Part shown: positions 7,982 through 15,820 of the stretch, one piece after another
Numbering within the stretch: position 1 is the stretch's first letter
How the letters are laid out: every line of letters starts with the position of its first letter
DNA from: an uncultured Faecalibacterium sp.
Lineage (GTDB): Bacteria > Bacillota > Clostridia > Oscillospirales > Ruminococcaceae
Assembly: GCA_934525845.1 (NCBI GenBank)
Contig: CAKSZS010000013.1
Location: forward strand, 1-54,195
Reading direction: 5' to 3'
Length of the DNA stretch: 54,195 nucleotides
The notes under the pieces: generated by a model
Told to the model about the DNA's origin: nothing
Database searches by the model: none
The model's input: only the letters and a program-made list of their open reading frames with translations
Translations under genes and position numbers: made by a program

Positions 7982-8844
7982 AATGCCGTCTCCTTTTTAT
8001 TCAGCACCCAGCCTGCCGCAAACAGCAGCAGCCCGCTGCAGGCCATGACCGGGATGGGCCAGTTCAGCTGGCCGGACTGCGGCAGAACCGGAGCGTCCGG
8101 CGTGCCAGGTGCCACCGGAGCACCCGGATTGCCCGGAGCTTGGGGATTGTCCGGCGTACCAGGGGACACAGGTTCATCCGGGTTTCCCGGCGAAACGGGA
8201 TCGTCCGGATTGTCGGGGTTTTCCGGGGTATCCGGATTCTCCGGCTCGGTCGGCTTGTCTGGCTCCGTGGGCTTGTCCGGTGTTGTCGGCGTATCCGGCT
8301 CTTCCGGCGGGATCTCCACCGTGGGTGCTCCCACCTTCGGGGTAGCGTCCACCTCGTAGATCCAGCTGTTTCCATCCTTCAGCGGCAGAGACACCAGGAA
8401 GGAATTGATGGCCTCATAGCCCTTGGAGTTTTCCGTCTGCACCACAAGGTACAGGCCCAGCGGCAGATTGCTGAAGGTCACCTTTCCGTCTTCGCTGACC
8501 GTACGGGTAATGCCTTCCGCAGTCAGCGGCAGCTTCGCTTCCAGCCTGGAAGCCAGACTGCTGTCGGTCAGGTCTCCCAGCGTGATACCGCACCCCTTGA
8601 AGTCCTCCATATAGGAGAACTTCAGGTCCCCGTTGCTCCGGGTCACATCCGCCACCTTGTACAGCGTCAGCTTGCCGCCGCGCAAGGCGGTGTCATTCTG
8701 GTGGTCATACAGGGTGACTTCAATGGAGCCTTTCCGGCTCAGCACGATGTTGGCGCTGGTGGCCAGCGCGGACAGCGCACAGCCCGCCAGCAGGCAGAGG
8801 GTCAGCAGCAGAGCGGCAAACCGCTGTTTCCAATTCTGTTTCAT
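7978..8844 (-). CDS. LPQSG-anchored surface protein with SpaA/Cna-B-like fold
   Basis: 288 aa. A signal peptide (residues ~9-29, ending ALATSA) is followed by a beta-rich SpaA-like domain (GKLTLYKVADV, SNLPLGLYLV) at ~35-165. Next comes a Pro/Asp/Glu-rich stalk of repeated TPDKPTEPD and NPDxP units (~180-255), then the sorting signal LPQSG, a hydrophobic helix and a KKE tail. It is probably a minor pilin or adhesin displayed on the cell wall. The start at 8844 is chosen because GAGGAG lies 10 nt upstream and the signal peptide begins there. It is 7 nt downstream of the giant LPXTG gene and overlaps the sortase. Confidence 0.85.
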   Translation of the reverse strand: MKQNWKQRFAALLLTLCLLAGCALSALATSANIVLSRKGSIEVTLYDHQNDTALRGGKLTLYKVADVTRSNGDLKFSYMEDFKGCGITLGDLTDSSLASRLEAKLPLTAEGITRTVSEDGKVTFSNLPLGLYLVVQTENSKGYEAINSFLVSLPLKDGNSWIYEVDATPKVGAPTVEIPPEEPDTPTTPDKPTEPDKPTEPENPDTPENPDNPDDPVSPGNPDEPVSPGTPDNPQAPGNPGAPVAPGTPDAPVLPQSGQLNWPIPVMACSGLLLFAAGWVLNKKETAL

Positions 8845-8851
8845 CGTCCGC

Positions 8852-11800
8852 TCACTCCTCGCTTTCCTTTTCCTGCACGGGCAGGTCTTTTTTGCGTCTG
8901 CGTACCAGCAGCAGCGCCGCACCGGCAGCGGTCAGACCGCCCAGAACGGCAAAGGGCGCAGTGCCCATGCCGCCGGTGGAGGGCAGCTCGTAACCGTCAA
9001 AAACGGTGTTGGTCAGAACGATCTCACCGGTCGAGATGCCCTCGTTGTTGCGGTCAGTCACAATCCAGTTTCCGGTGGTCACTTCCTGCACCACATAGTA
9101 CAGTGGTGTGCCGTCCGTATCTTTGGCGGGGATGTCCTGCTTTTCCCAAGTGTAGGACCAGCCTTCGGTCGCTTTCAGGGTCACCAGGCTGCCCACAGCC
9201 GTTTTAACGTCCGGACTGTCCTTCCGATAAGAGTACAACTGCACTTCGATTTCGTCCACCGGGGCGTTGATCTCATGGTTGGTGGCCTGATCCAGCCAGA
9301 CCTTGTGAACAGTGAGCTTGTTGTAACTGTTGGGCACATTCACCGTGGTCATGCTGCTGGAAGTGTTGAAGATCACATCTTCCGCTTTGATCGATATACC
9401 GTCCACGGTCAGTTCGCTGTCTGCGCCAGTGGCTTTCTGGAACGCGATCTCTTCCGTCTCATCCTTCATGTTGAAGATGAAATACCGGGGCTTGCTGTCC
9501 AGCAGATAACCATCCGGCTCCTTGGTCTCCACAATGCGGTAAAGCTTATCCGGCTGGAGACTTCCATCGTTTCCGCTTCCCGTGATGTACCACAGCAGCT
9601 GTCCATCCGCTTCAGTGGTTTTGGCATTTACGGTCTTCCAGCCGGTCCCTGCCACATACTCACTCACCTGGAAGGTGGCCCCTGCCAACGGGGCACCGGT
9701 GTAGCTGTTGGTCTTGTTCAGCAGCAGCTGACCGCGGCTGGCGGTGGCGCTGGCGTCAATGCTCAGCGACGGCTTATAGTCGCCGCTTGTATACTTGTCC
9801 TCAATGGTAACTTCATTCGTCACCGAAGGCGTAACAGCATCGCCGGGGTCCACCTCGCACTCGTATTCCAGAACGAGGGCCGTGTGGTTGGGGATCTTCA
9901 TCACCAGCCAGGCTTCCTCTCCGGCAGCAGGTTCCTCAATGGTGTATCGGCTGGAACTGAGCTGTGCACCCAGCTGCACCTTGTCGTTTTCGTACTCGAA
10001 CTCGTACAATTTGACCGTGCTGCGGATGCCCGACGCCTGCGCACCCTGGGAGGGAGACAGCTTATCCCGCAGGGTCACTGTATCACCGCCGTTCGCCGAC
10101 AGGTCTGCGCCCGTGGGGTTGATGACCACCCGGTACTTGATCCGGTTGGTATTGCCCACCTGCTCACCGGTCTTGGTCAGAACCGTGGCTTCGCGGGTAA
10201 CGGTAGTTCTGGTGGAGTCGTGCTCCTTGCCCCAGGAGGCGTTGTTGGTGTAGGTCACCTGCGAGGTCGAGGGATCGTTCCACGCAGGGTCATCTTTGAA
10301 GCGCGCTTCGTACTCATAGCGGATCTGGTGCGGTTTTCCGTCCTGCAGGGCCGTGCTGTCTTTATTCACCGTCACCGTAACGGTACGGGTTCTCTCGTCA
10401 TATTTCAATGTCCAGTGGTTATCGGTTTGGCCGGAAAACGGGATCTGCACATCGTCAATGTACAGAGCATTGTTCTTTGAACTCGTTGCATCAAAAGAGG
10501 GGCCATCCGGCAGCGTGTCCACGATCTCGATATTCTCAGTGGGGTTCGCATCCGTGGTCAGCTCGATCTTATAGCGCAGGCGCTGATCCTTTACCTCTTT
10601 ATAATCAACGGTACTGCCCTCGTTGTAAGTTTCCCGATTATCGGTAGACACCAGCTTCTCAAACTTTTTGTAGCTCTTGTAGCTGTCCTCGGCCGAATCG
10701 TGGGCCACGGTTTTGCTGTCCTTGCGAACCTCGGCCTCGTTTTTGTAGGTCCAAGTCTCGCCCTCTGGCGTGTTTGTGCGGTCCTCCCGCGTGGGGATCT
10801 CCGTCAGCGTCAGGATACGCGCCGGGCTGGCCGTTCCCATATCTACCGCTATTGCAAAGCTCATGACCTTCGTCTTGTGGTCCTCCGGCTGTACAGTGCT
10901 GCCGTCGGCGTTGTAATAGGTCACGGTCAAATACTGCTTTGCCTCGCTGTAATCCAGCGTGGTGTTGTCCAGCAGGGTGAGCTGCAAGTACCGCTTCAGG
11001 GCCAGCTGCAGCTCGTCGGCGTAGGCATAATGACTGCCGTCGATCGTTTTGCCTGCGGTATCCACCGCATTGTGCAGGGTGTCCACCAGCGTAAAGCTGC
11101 TGTCACCGGTGCTGTTGGTCGCGGTCAGGTTCCAGTAAGCAATATCGCCCTCGGTCTTTACATGGGTCTTGGTCAGGCCCCACTTGCCCGCATAGTTCTT
11201 TACGGTATCGTCGGCTTCGTATACCGTGCCATTTTCACCGCGCTTCAGGGTGGCCTTGTTGGTCACAGAACTGCCGTCTGCCGGGACCGTGCTGCGGAAG
11301 GTGATGGTGTACTGGCTGGTAGTTACTCTCTCCGGGAACGTATAACCATCCTCCAAGAACTTCTGCCCGTTCACTTCATCGCGGAAGCTGCCCACCGAGA
11401 TCACGACATTTTCACCTGCAGGGATGGTGATGCCCTCCGGCAGGTCATCCCGCAGGGTCGTTCCGGCCAGGTAACTGCCCGAAATACTGGCAAGCGGCGT
11501 ACGGACGATGATCGTCCATTCGATTAGACCTGTGCTGGCATCGTAGTTACCCGATTTCTCGATGCGCTTTTTGTCAAACGACACCTTCTGCGTTATATTT
11601 GCCGTGATCTCGCCCGCCTCGGCGTGTGCGGTGTTGCGGATCTGCGGGTACTTTGCAGCGTCCTTTTCCAGATTCTCCCGCGGGATCTTGACCATGTAGC
11701 GCAGCAGATAGCTCTCTCCTGCTTCCAGGGCAGGCAGGCCGTTGGCTTCGATCGTCGGCCGGCCGTCACTGTTCGTGGTCAGCTCCCAGTTATTGTTGTC

Positions 11801-14008
11801 CATCGGAGTCTTTGTGCCTTTGCTATCCACCTTATACAGCTGGATGCTGCTTTCGTCATAGCTGCCGTCCGCCAGATAAAATCTGCTCTCCACTGTGCCC
11901 AGCAGCGTGTCGGTCAGGTTTACCTTTTCCTTATCGGTGCCGTGTACCGAACTGGCGGTCACATCAAACCAGATGCAGACATTGCCGTTGTCATCGTAGT
12001 AGAGCTGGCCGGGCGTTACCTCTTTGGAGTTTGCATAGGTCTTTGTCAGGGTCAGGTCCTTTACCTTCTCGATTTCCATCGTAAACTTATCGCCAAAGTT
12101 CACCTCAAAGGTCTCCTTGTCGCCTTCGTGGTGCAGGGTGGCCTTGAACTGGAAGGTACCGTCAAACGGTGCACCATTCAAAAACGTCTGATCCGTAAAG
12201 GTCAAGGTCACCAGACCGTTTTCGTCAATGGTAAACTGACCAACCTCTTTGTCGGTGCCCTTTTGTTTGATGGGGCCGGTCTTGGTCTCGTTCAGCTGCA
12301 GACCTTTTGTCGGCAGCTGGTAGGTCAGGCTGGGGTTGTCTTGGCTGATGACATCCTTCGCCAAAGAATAATCGATGGTCAAGCGGATCTGGTCGCCGTC
12401 CTTCAGGGTAGCACCGCTGGAAATGGTCTCCCAGGTCTTTCCGTCGTCCGACAGCTTCTGCACCTGCAGGGAAGTGATGTGGCTGTCCAAAGCTCTGTCG
12501 CCGCTGTAAAGCGCGACCTGCGCAATGCCGCTGGACTCCCCAGCGATGGTCACCGTTGCGGAAACATCCTCGTCCTCAGTGCTCACCGGCTGCTGGATGC
12601 TGTCCTCGGCGGCATAGGCTCCGGTCACCGAGATCACACTGGTGACCTCCCCAGGGGTAAGGGTCAGCTGGGCCACCTGGCCCTCCACGTCACCGGAGAT
12701 CACCGTCAGGTCCCCGGTATCCGGGTCCAGGCCCACCACGATGCCCACGGTCTCGTCGGTGACCACCCGGTCTTGTACCTCCGGCTGGGCCGTTTCCACT
12801 GCCATATCTGCATCCAGGTCCGGGGCCATATTGGTGTCCGCATCCAGGCCTGTATCCAGGTCCAGCAGGGCGATGCCGGCATCCTCGTTTACCACCACCT
12901 GCTCGGTGCTGGTAAGGTTGTAGATGACCAGGTCTCCCACCTGAGCGGTGGTGCCGTCCCCATCCGTGAGCCAGGGGGAGCCCCGGAGCTCACTGTGGAG
13001 GGCCTGCACACCGGCACGCTGGGGCACGGCGGTCTGGGGCACACCGGCAAACTGCAGGCAGTAGGACAGGAACATCACATCCCATTCTCCGTAAGGGTTG
13101 CCGTACCAGGCACCGTAACGGGAATAGCCGCGCACGGTCGCCTGATCTTCGGTATCCAATTTGAAGTTTTTCTCACTTTCCTGATAGCCCAGCTGGCTCT
13201 TCGCCACCGCGACCAGATCTTCCGGCCAGCTGCCGTTCAGGGTGACGTTGGCTGCAGCCTGCCACTCTTCCGGGGTCTCCACATCGACCTGCTCGTCCGC
13301 CAGGCACTCCACCGTGTGGTGGTGCTCCGGGATGGTGCACACCAGCTCTTCGGTGTAGCAGGCGTCGGTGTGGTGATGAACGGTTTCCTCGTTCGTATCC
13401 TCTGCCGGGGCGGCCGGCTCGATCACGATCGGGCGGGTGGACACCGGCACCTCGTAGGTGACCTCTTCCTCGTCCAGCTCGCCGTCTTCCTTGCCGCAGA
13501 CCAGCACATCCTCCGTGGTGTAGCAGCTGTCATCGTGGACGTGCTCAAACTTGCCGCAGATCAGAGCGCCTTCTTCGTCAAAGCAGTCATCCGTGTGCTC
13601 GTGCTCTTCCTCGAAGCAGGTCAGCTCCTGCTGTTCCTCATAGCACGCATCGGTATGGATGTGCGGCACCAGAATGGTCTGGGTCTGCAGTTCATACTCC
13701 GGTTCTGCATCCACACCAAAATCGGGATCCAGATCCGCTTCCTCCGGCAGGCTGGAAGCCTCCGGGTCTTCCGGCTCGCCCTCCTCGTAACCGCAGGTCA
13801 GCACCTTTTCGTAGCAGGCCTCGGTGTGCTGGTGTTCCTCATAGCCGCAGTGATAGTCTGCCGTCATGGAAATGCCCACGCCATGCAGCTGCCAGTTGAC
13901 AAACAGCGTCGTCACCAGCGCCAGTACCAGCAGCATGGCCACATAGCGCCGCGCCTCCCGGTGCCGCTGCCGGAACTGTTCCGTCAGATTTGTTATAATG
14001 TCTTTCAT
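8852..14008 (-). CDS. Giant LPXTG cell-wall protein with Cys/His repeats, CHAP-like domain and Cna-B domains
   Basis: 1718 aa. A cytoplasmic basic stretch and membrane/signal helix lie at residues ~22-45. About six Cys/His repeats of the form HxHTxxCY...LxCGxEE follow (~50-240), probably metal-binding or disulfide-forming. Next is a CHAP/NlpC-like region (~265-370) in which the usual catalytic Cys position reads EWDVMFLSYC, so it may be inactive. Then come long tandem beta-sandwich adhesin domains (~480-1450), a SpaA domain (QLLLNKTNSYTGAPLAGA, ~1470) and a Cna-B domain (LTVHKVWLD, ~1590). The sorting signal LPSTG and an RRRKK tail end the protein. The start at 14008 follows GAGGAAG. Likely a sortase-anchored adhesin or pilus backbone. 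Confidence 0.85.
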   Translation of the reverse strand: MKDIITNLTEQFRQRHREARRYVAMLLVLALVTTLFVNWQLHGVGISMTADYHCGYEEHQHTEACYEKVLTCGYEEGEPEDPEASSLPEEADLDPDFGVDAEPEYELQTQTILVPHIHTDACYEEQQELTCFEEEHEHTDDCFDEEGALICGKFEHVHDDSCYTTEDVLVCGKEDGELDEEEVTYEVPVSTRPIVIEPAAPAEDTNEETVHHHTDACYTEELVCTIPEHHHTVECLADEQVDVETPEEWQAAANVTLNGSWPEDLVAVAKSQLGYQESEKNFKLDTEDQATVRGYSRYGAWYGNPYGEWDVMFLSYCLQFAGVPQTAVPQRAGVQALHSELRGSPWLTDGDGTTAQVGDLVIYNLTSTEQVVVNEDAGIALLDLDTGLDADTNMAPDLDADMAVETAQPEVQDRVVTDETVGIVVGLDPDTGDLTVISGDVEGQVAQLTLTPGEVTSVISVTGAYAAEDSIQQPVSTEDEDVSATVTIAGESSGIAQVALYSGDRALDSHITSLQVQKLSDDGKTWETISSGATLKDGDQIRLTIDYSLAKDVISQDNPSLTYQLPTKGLQLNETKTGPIKQKGTDKEVGQFTIDENGLVTLTFTDQTFLNGAPFDGTFQFKATLHHEGDKETFEVNFGDKFTMEIEKVKDLTLTKTYANSKEVTPGQLYYDDNGNVCIWFDVTASSVHGTDKEKVNLTDTLLGTVESRFYLADGSYDESSIQLYKVDSKGTKTPMDNNNWELTTNSDGRPTIEANGLPALEAGESYLLRYMVKIPRENLEKDAAKYPQIRNTAHAEAGEITANITQKVSFDKKRIEKSGNYDASTGLIEWTIIVRTPLASISGSYLAGTTLRDDLPEGITIPAGENVVISVGSFRDEVNGQKFLEDGYTFPERVTTSQYTITFRSTVPADGSSVTNKATLKRGENGTVYEADDTVKNYAGKWGLTKTHVKTEGDIAYWNLTATNSTGDSSFTLVDTLHNAVDTAGKTIDGSHYAYADELQLALKRYLQLTLLDNTTLDYSEAKQYLTVTYYNADGSTVQPEDHKTKVMSFAIAVDMGTASPARILTLTEIPTREDRTNTPEGETWTYKNEAEVRKDSKTVAHDSAEDSYKSYKKFEKLVSTDNRETYNEGSTVDYKEVKDQRLRYKIELTTDANPTENIEIVDTLPDGPSFDATSSKNNALYIDDVQIPFSGQTDNHWTLKYDERTRTVTVTVNKDSTALQDGKPHQIRYEYEARFKDDPAWNDPSTSQVTYTNNASWGKEHDSTRTTVTREATVLTKTGEQVGNTNRIKYRVVINPTGADLSANGGDTVTLRDKLSPSQGAQASGIRSTVKLYEFEYENDKVQLGAQLSSSRYTIEEPAAGEEAWLVMKIPNHTALVLEYECEVDPGDAVTPSVTNEVTIEDKYTSGDYKPSLSIDASATASRGQLLLNKTNSYTGAPLAGATFQVSEYVAGTGWKTVNAKTTEADGQLLWYITGSGNDGSLQPDKLYRIVETKEPDGYLLDSKPRYFIFNMKDETEEIAFQKATGADSELTVDGISIKAEDVIFNTSSSMTTVNVPNSYNKLTVHKVWLDQATNHEINAPVDEIEVQLYSYRKDSPDVKTAVGSLVTLKATEGWSYTWEKQDIPAKDTDGTPLYYVVQEVTTGNWIVTDRNNEGISTGEIVLTNTVFDGYELPSTGGMGTAPFAVLGGLTAAGAALLLVRRRKKDLPVQEKESEE

Positions 14009-14082
14009 GCTTCGCTTCCTCTTTATTTTTGTTCTGCCGCACAGAAGTGCAACAAACGTGTATCTTTTCAAACTCATACATT

Positions 14083-14111
14083 ATTATACCATCCGCCCAC
14101 AGGATGTTCAA
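14083..14111 (-). promoter_or_regulatory. Promoter of the sortase/LPXTG operon
   Basis: Minus strand TTGAAC (14106-14111), 17 bp, TATAAT (14083-14088), about 75 bp before the 14008 start. Confidence 0.75.
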
Positions 14112-14156
14112 CCAAAAAATCTCTTTTTTGCGCTTGTTTCCTTGCTTTTCCGGGCA

Positions 14157-15137
14157 TTATTCTCTGTGCTCCGGCAGCAGATGATTCACCGCATCTGCCA
14201 GACAGCCGGTCAGCGGAAGCCAGCACAGTGCGCACACCCCATTGAATAAGGTGTGTGCATTGGCGATCTGCCGCGCAATGACCACCCGTTCGGCTCCCTG
14301 CGGCGACACAGCCTGCACCACCCGGATGAACCATGGCAGCCCCAGCCCGAACACGACCGCCCCGGACAGGTTGAAGATGCAGTGTGCCAGCGCCGTGCGT
14401 TTGGCGTCCCGGCTCTGGCCAAGCGAGGCCAGCACCGCCGTAATGGTCGTGCCGAGGTTGTCCCCCAGCAGAATGGGCAGTGCCCCCGCCAGACCCAGCA
14501 GACTGGCACCGTCCGGGCCGGGCTGAGACGCCAGATCCTGCAGCACCGCAATGGTAGCCGAACTGCTCTGCACCAGCAGGGTCATGCCGGTGCCCACCGC
14601 CGCCCCCAGTAGCGGTTTCTGCCGCACCTGCAGCATCCAGTGCCGGAACACCGGGCTTTGCGCCAGCGGTGCCGCGGCGGCGTCCATCACGGCAATGCCT
14701 TCCAGCAGCAGACCAAACGCAAACACAGCCCGCCCGGTCTGATGCGCCGCACCGTCCTTCCAGAAAAAGCCCGCCAGAAGCCCCGCGAACAGAATGCCGT
14801 ACCGGGCATCTTCCAGCCGGAATGCCAGCAGCTGTGCCGTGATCGCGGTGCCGATGTTGGCGCCGAAGATGACCGGCAGCGCCTGCCGCAGATCCAGCAG
14901 CCCTGCGCTCACCAGCCCGACCACCACCACCGTAACCACGGAGCTGCTCTGCAGCACCGCCGTGACCAGCGCCCCGGCCAGAAGCCCGGACACGGGATGC
15001 TTCGTCAGCCGCTGCAGGCTGGTGCGCAGGCGGGTCTCCGCCGCGTGCTGCAGCGGAGCACTCATCTCTTCCATCGCGTATAAAAACAGCGCCAGACCGC
15101 CAAACATCTGTAGGATGCGCTGCATGTTCTGTTCCAT
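14157..15137 (-). CDS. Na/Pi cotransporter family protein
   Basis: 326-aa membrane protein with the two inverted Na/Pi-cotransport repeats, each bearing the signature QSSS (LQSSSVVTVVVV at ~62 and VQSSSATIAVL at ~189). Family members import phosphate with sodium. It lacks the C-terminal PhoU-like domain found in longer (~550 aa) bacterial homologues, so it is a short form. It appears monocistronic; the ~75 bp downstream separate it from the LPXTG operon promoter. Confidence 0.88.
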   Translation of the reverse strand: MEQNMQRILQMFGGLALFLYAMEEMSAPLQHAAETRLRTSLQRLTKHPVSGLLAGALVTAVLQSSSVVTVVVVGLVSAGLLDLRQALPVIFGANIGTAITAQLLAFRLEDARYGILFAGLLAGFFWKDGAAHQTGRAVFAFGLLLEGIAVMDAAAAPLAQSPVFRHWMLQVRQKPLLGAAVGTGMTLLVQSSSATIAVLQDLASQPGPDGASLLGLAGALPILLGDNLGTTITAVLASLGQSRDAKRTALAHCIFNLSGAVVFGLGLPWFIRVVQAVSPQGAERVVIARQIANAHTLFNGVCALCWLPLTGCLADAVNHLLPEHRE

Positions 15138-15223
15138 CCTCCCCGCTCCTTTCTCTGCCTGCTTATGTGTATGCAGAACCCCCTCCCCTTTTGTGAACTT
15201 TCATTGAACATTTCAAAATGTGC

Positions 15224-15252
15224 TTGCAATCGGGATGCAGCAGGTATATTAT
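15224..15252 (+). promoter_or_regulatory. Promoter of the marR-ABC operon
   Basis: TTGCAA (15224-15229), 17 bp, TATTAT (15247-15252), immediately upstream of the palindromes at 15261-15282. Confidence 0.6.
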
Positions 15253-15260
15253 TATCAAGC

Positions 15261-15282
15261 GTTAATTATTAACAGCTGTTAA
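15261..15282. promoter_or_regulatory. Probable MarR operator, overlapping palindromes
   Basis: GTTAA-TTA-TTAAC (15261-15273) overlaps the perfect 14-bp palindrome TTAACAGCTGTTAA (15269-15282). They lie just downstream of the -10 box and 26 bp before the marR start, the expected place for autorepression. Confidence 0.65.
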
Positions 15283-15307
15283 GTATTTGCAAAAAAGGAG
15301 GGATCCT

Positions 15308-15820
15308 GTGTCTGCCGAAACCGAAGAAGCTTTGAACTTTCAAGGCCTGTGCCACTTTCTGGGGCGGCTGAGCAAGGCATCCAAGGCCGGTATGAAAGCT
15401 GCCCTGGCCGACAGCCCCAAATGCCATTTTCATATGCTGGAAGCCCTGCTGCACACCATCCACTGCCATGGGCAGGATGGTGCCATCTCGGTGTCCGATC
15501 TGGCCCGGGAGGTGCACCAGCCGCTGCCGGCCATCAGCCGGGGACTGCGCCAGCTGGAAGCGGACGGCCTCATTGCCCGGGAAACCGCCCCGGATGACCG
15601 CCGCAAAACGCTGGTGCGCGTCACGCCCAAAGGCTGCGAAGCCTGCCGGCAATGCGAGGACGCTTTGAGCGACTACTTTGCCTGTGTGATGGCACGGCTG
15701 GAGCCGGAACAGGTGGCTCAGCTGAATGCCCTGCGCGACGCACTGATGGACGCCATCCTAGCCGAAAACGCCGCGCGTATGACCAAGAAGGGAGAACCGA
15801 ACCATGACGAAAATCTTTAA
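15308..15820 (+). CDS. MarR family transcriptional regulator
   Basis: 170-aa winged-helix regulator. The helix-turn-helix is seen around ISVSDLAREVHQPLPAISRGLRQLE (~60-86) and the wing around RETAPDDRRKTLVRVTPKG (~92-110), both typical of MarR. GTG 15308 is chosen because AAGGAGG precedes it by 6 nt. The 3' end overlaps the first exporter gene by 17 nt, so it is the first gene of the exporter operon. It is expected to repress its own operon through the palindromes upstream and to be released by a ligand, probably a drug-like substrate of the exporter. Confidence 0.88.
   Translation: MSAETEEALNFQGLCHFLGRLSKASKAGMKAALADSPKCHFHMLEALLHTIHCHGQDGAISVSDLAREVHQPLPAISRGLRQLEADGLIARETAPDDRRKTLVRVTPKGCEACRQCEDALSDYFACVMARLEPEQVAQLNALRDALMDAILAENAARMTKKGEPNHDENL

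Noticed and set aside
11624..14245. 873-codon plus-strand frame and neighbouring 615-codon frame
   Set aside because: Antisense to the giant LPXTG gene, which has a promoter, ribosome site, signal peptide and sorting signal.
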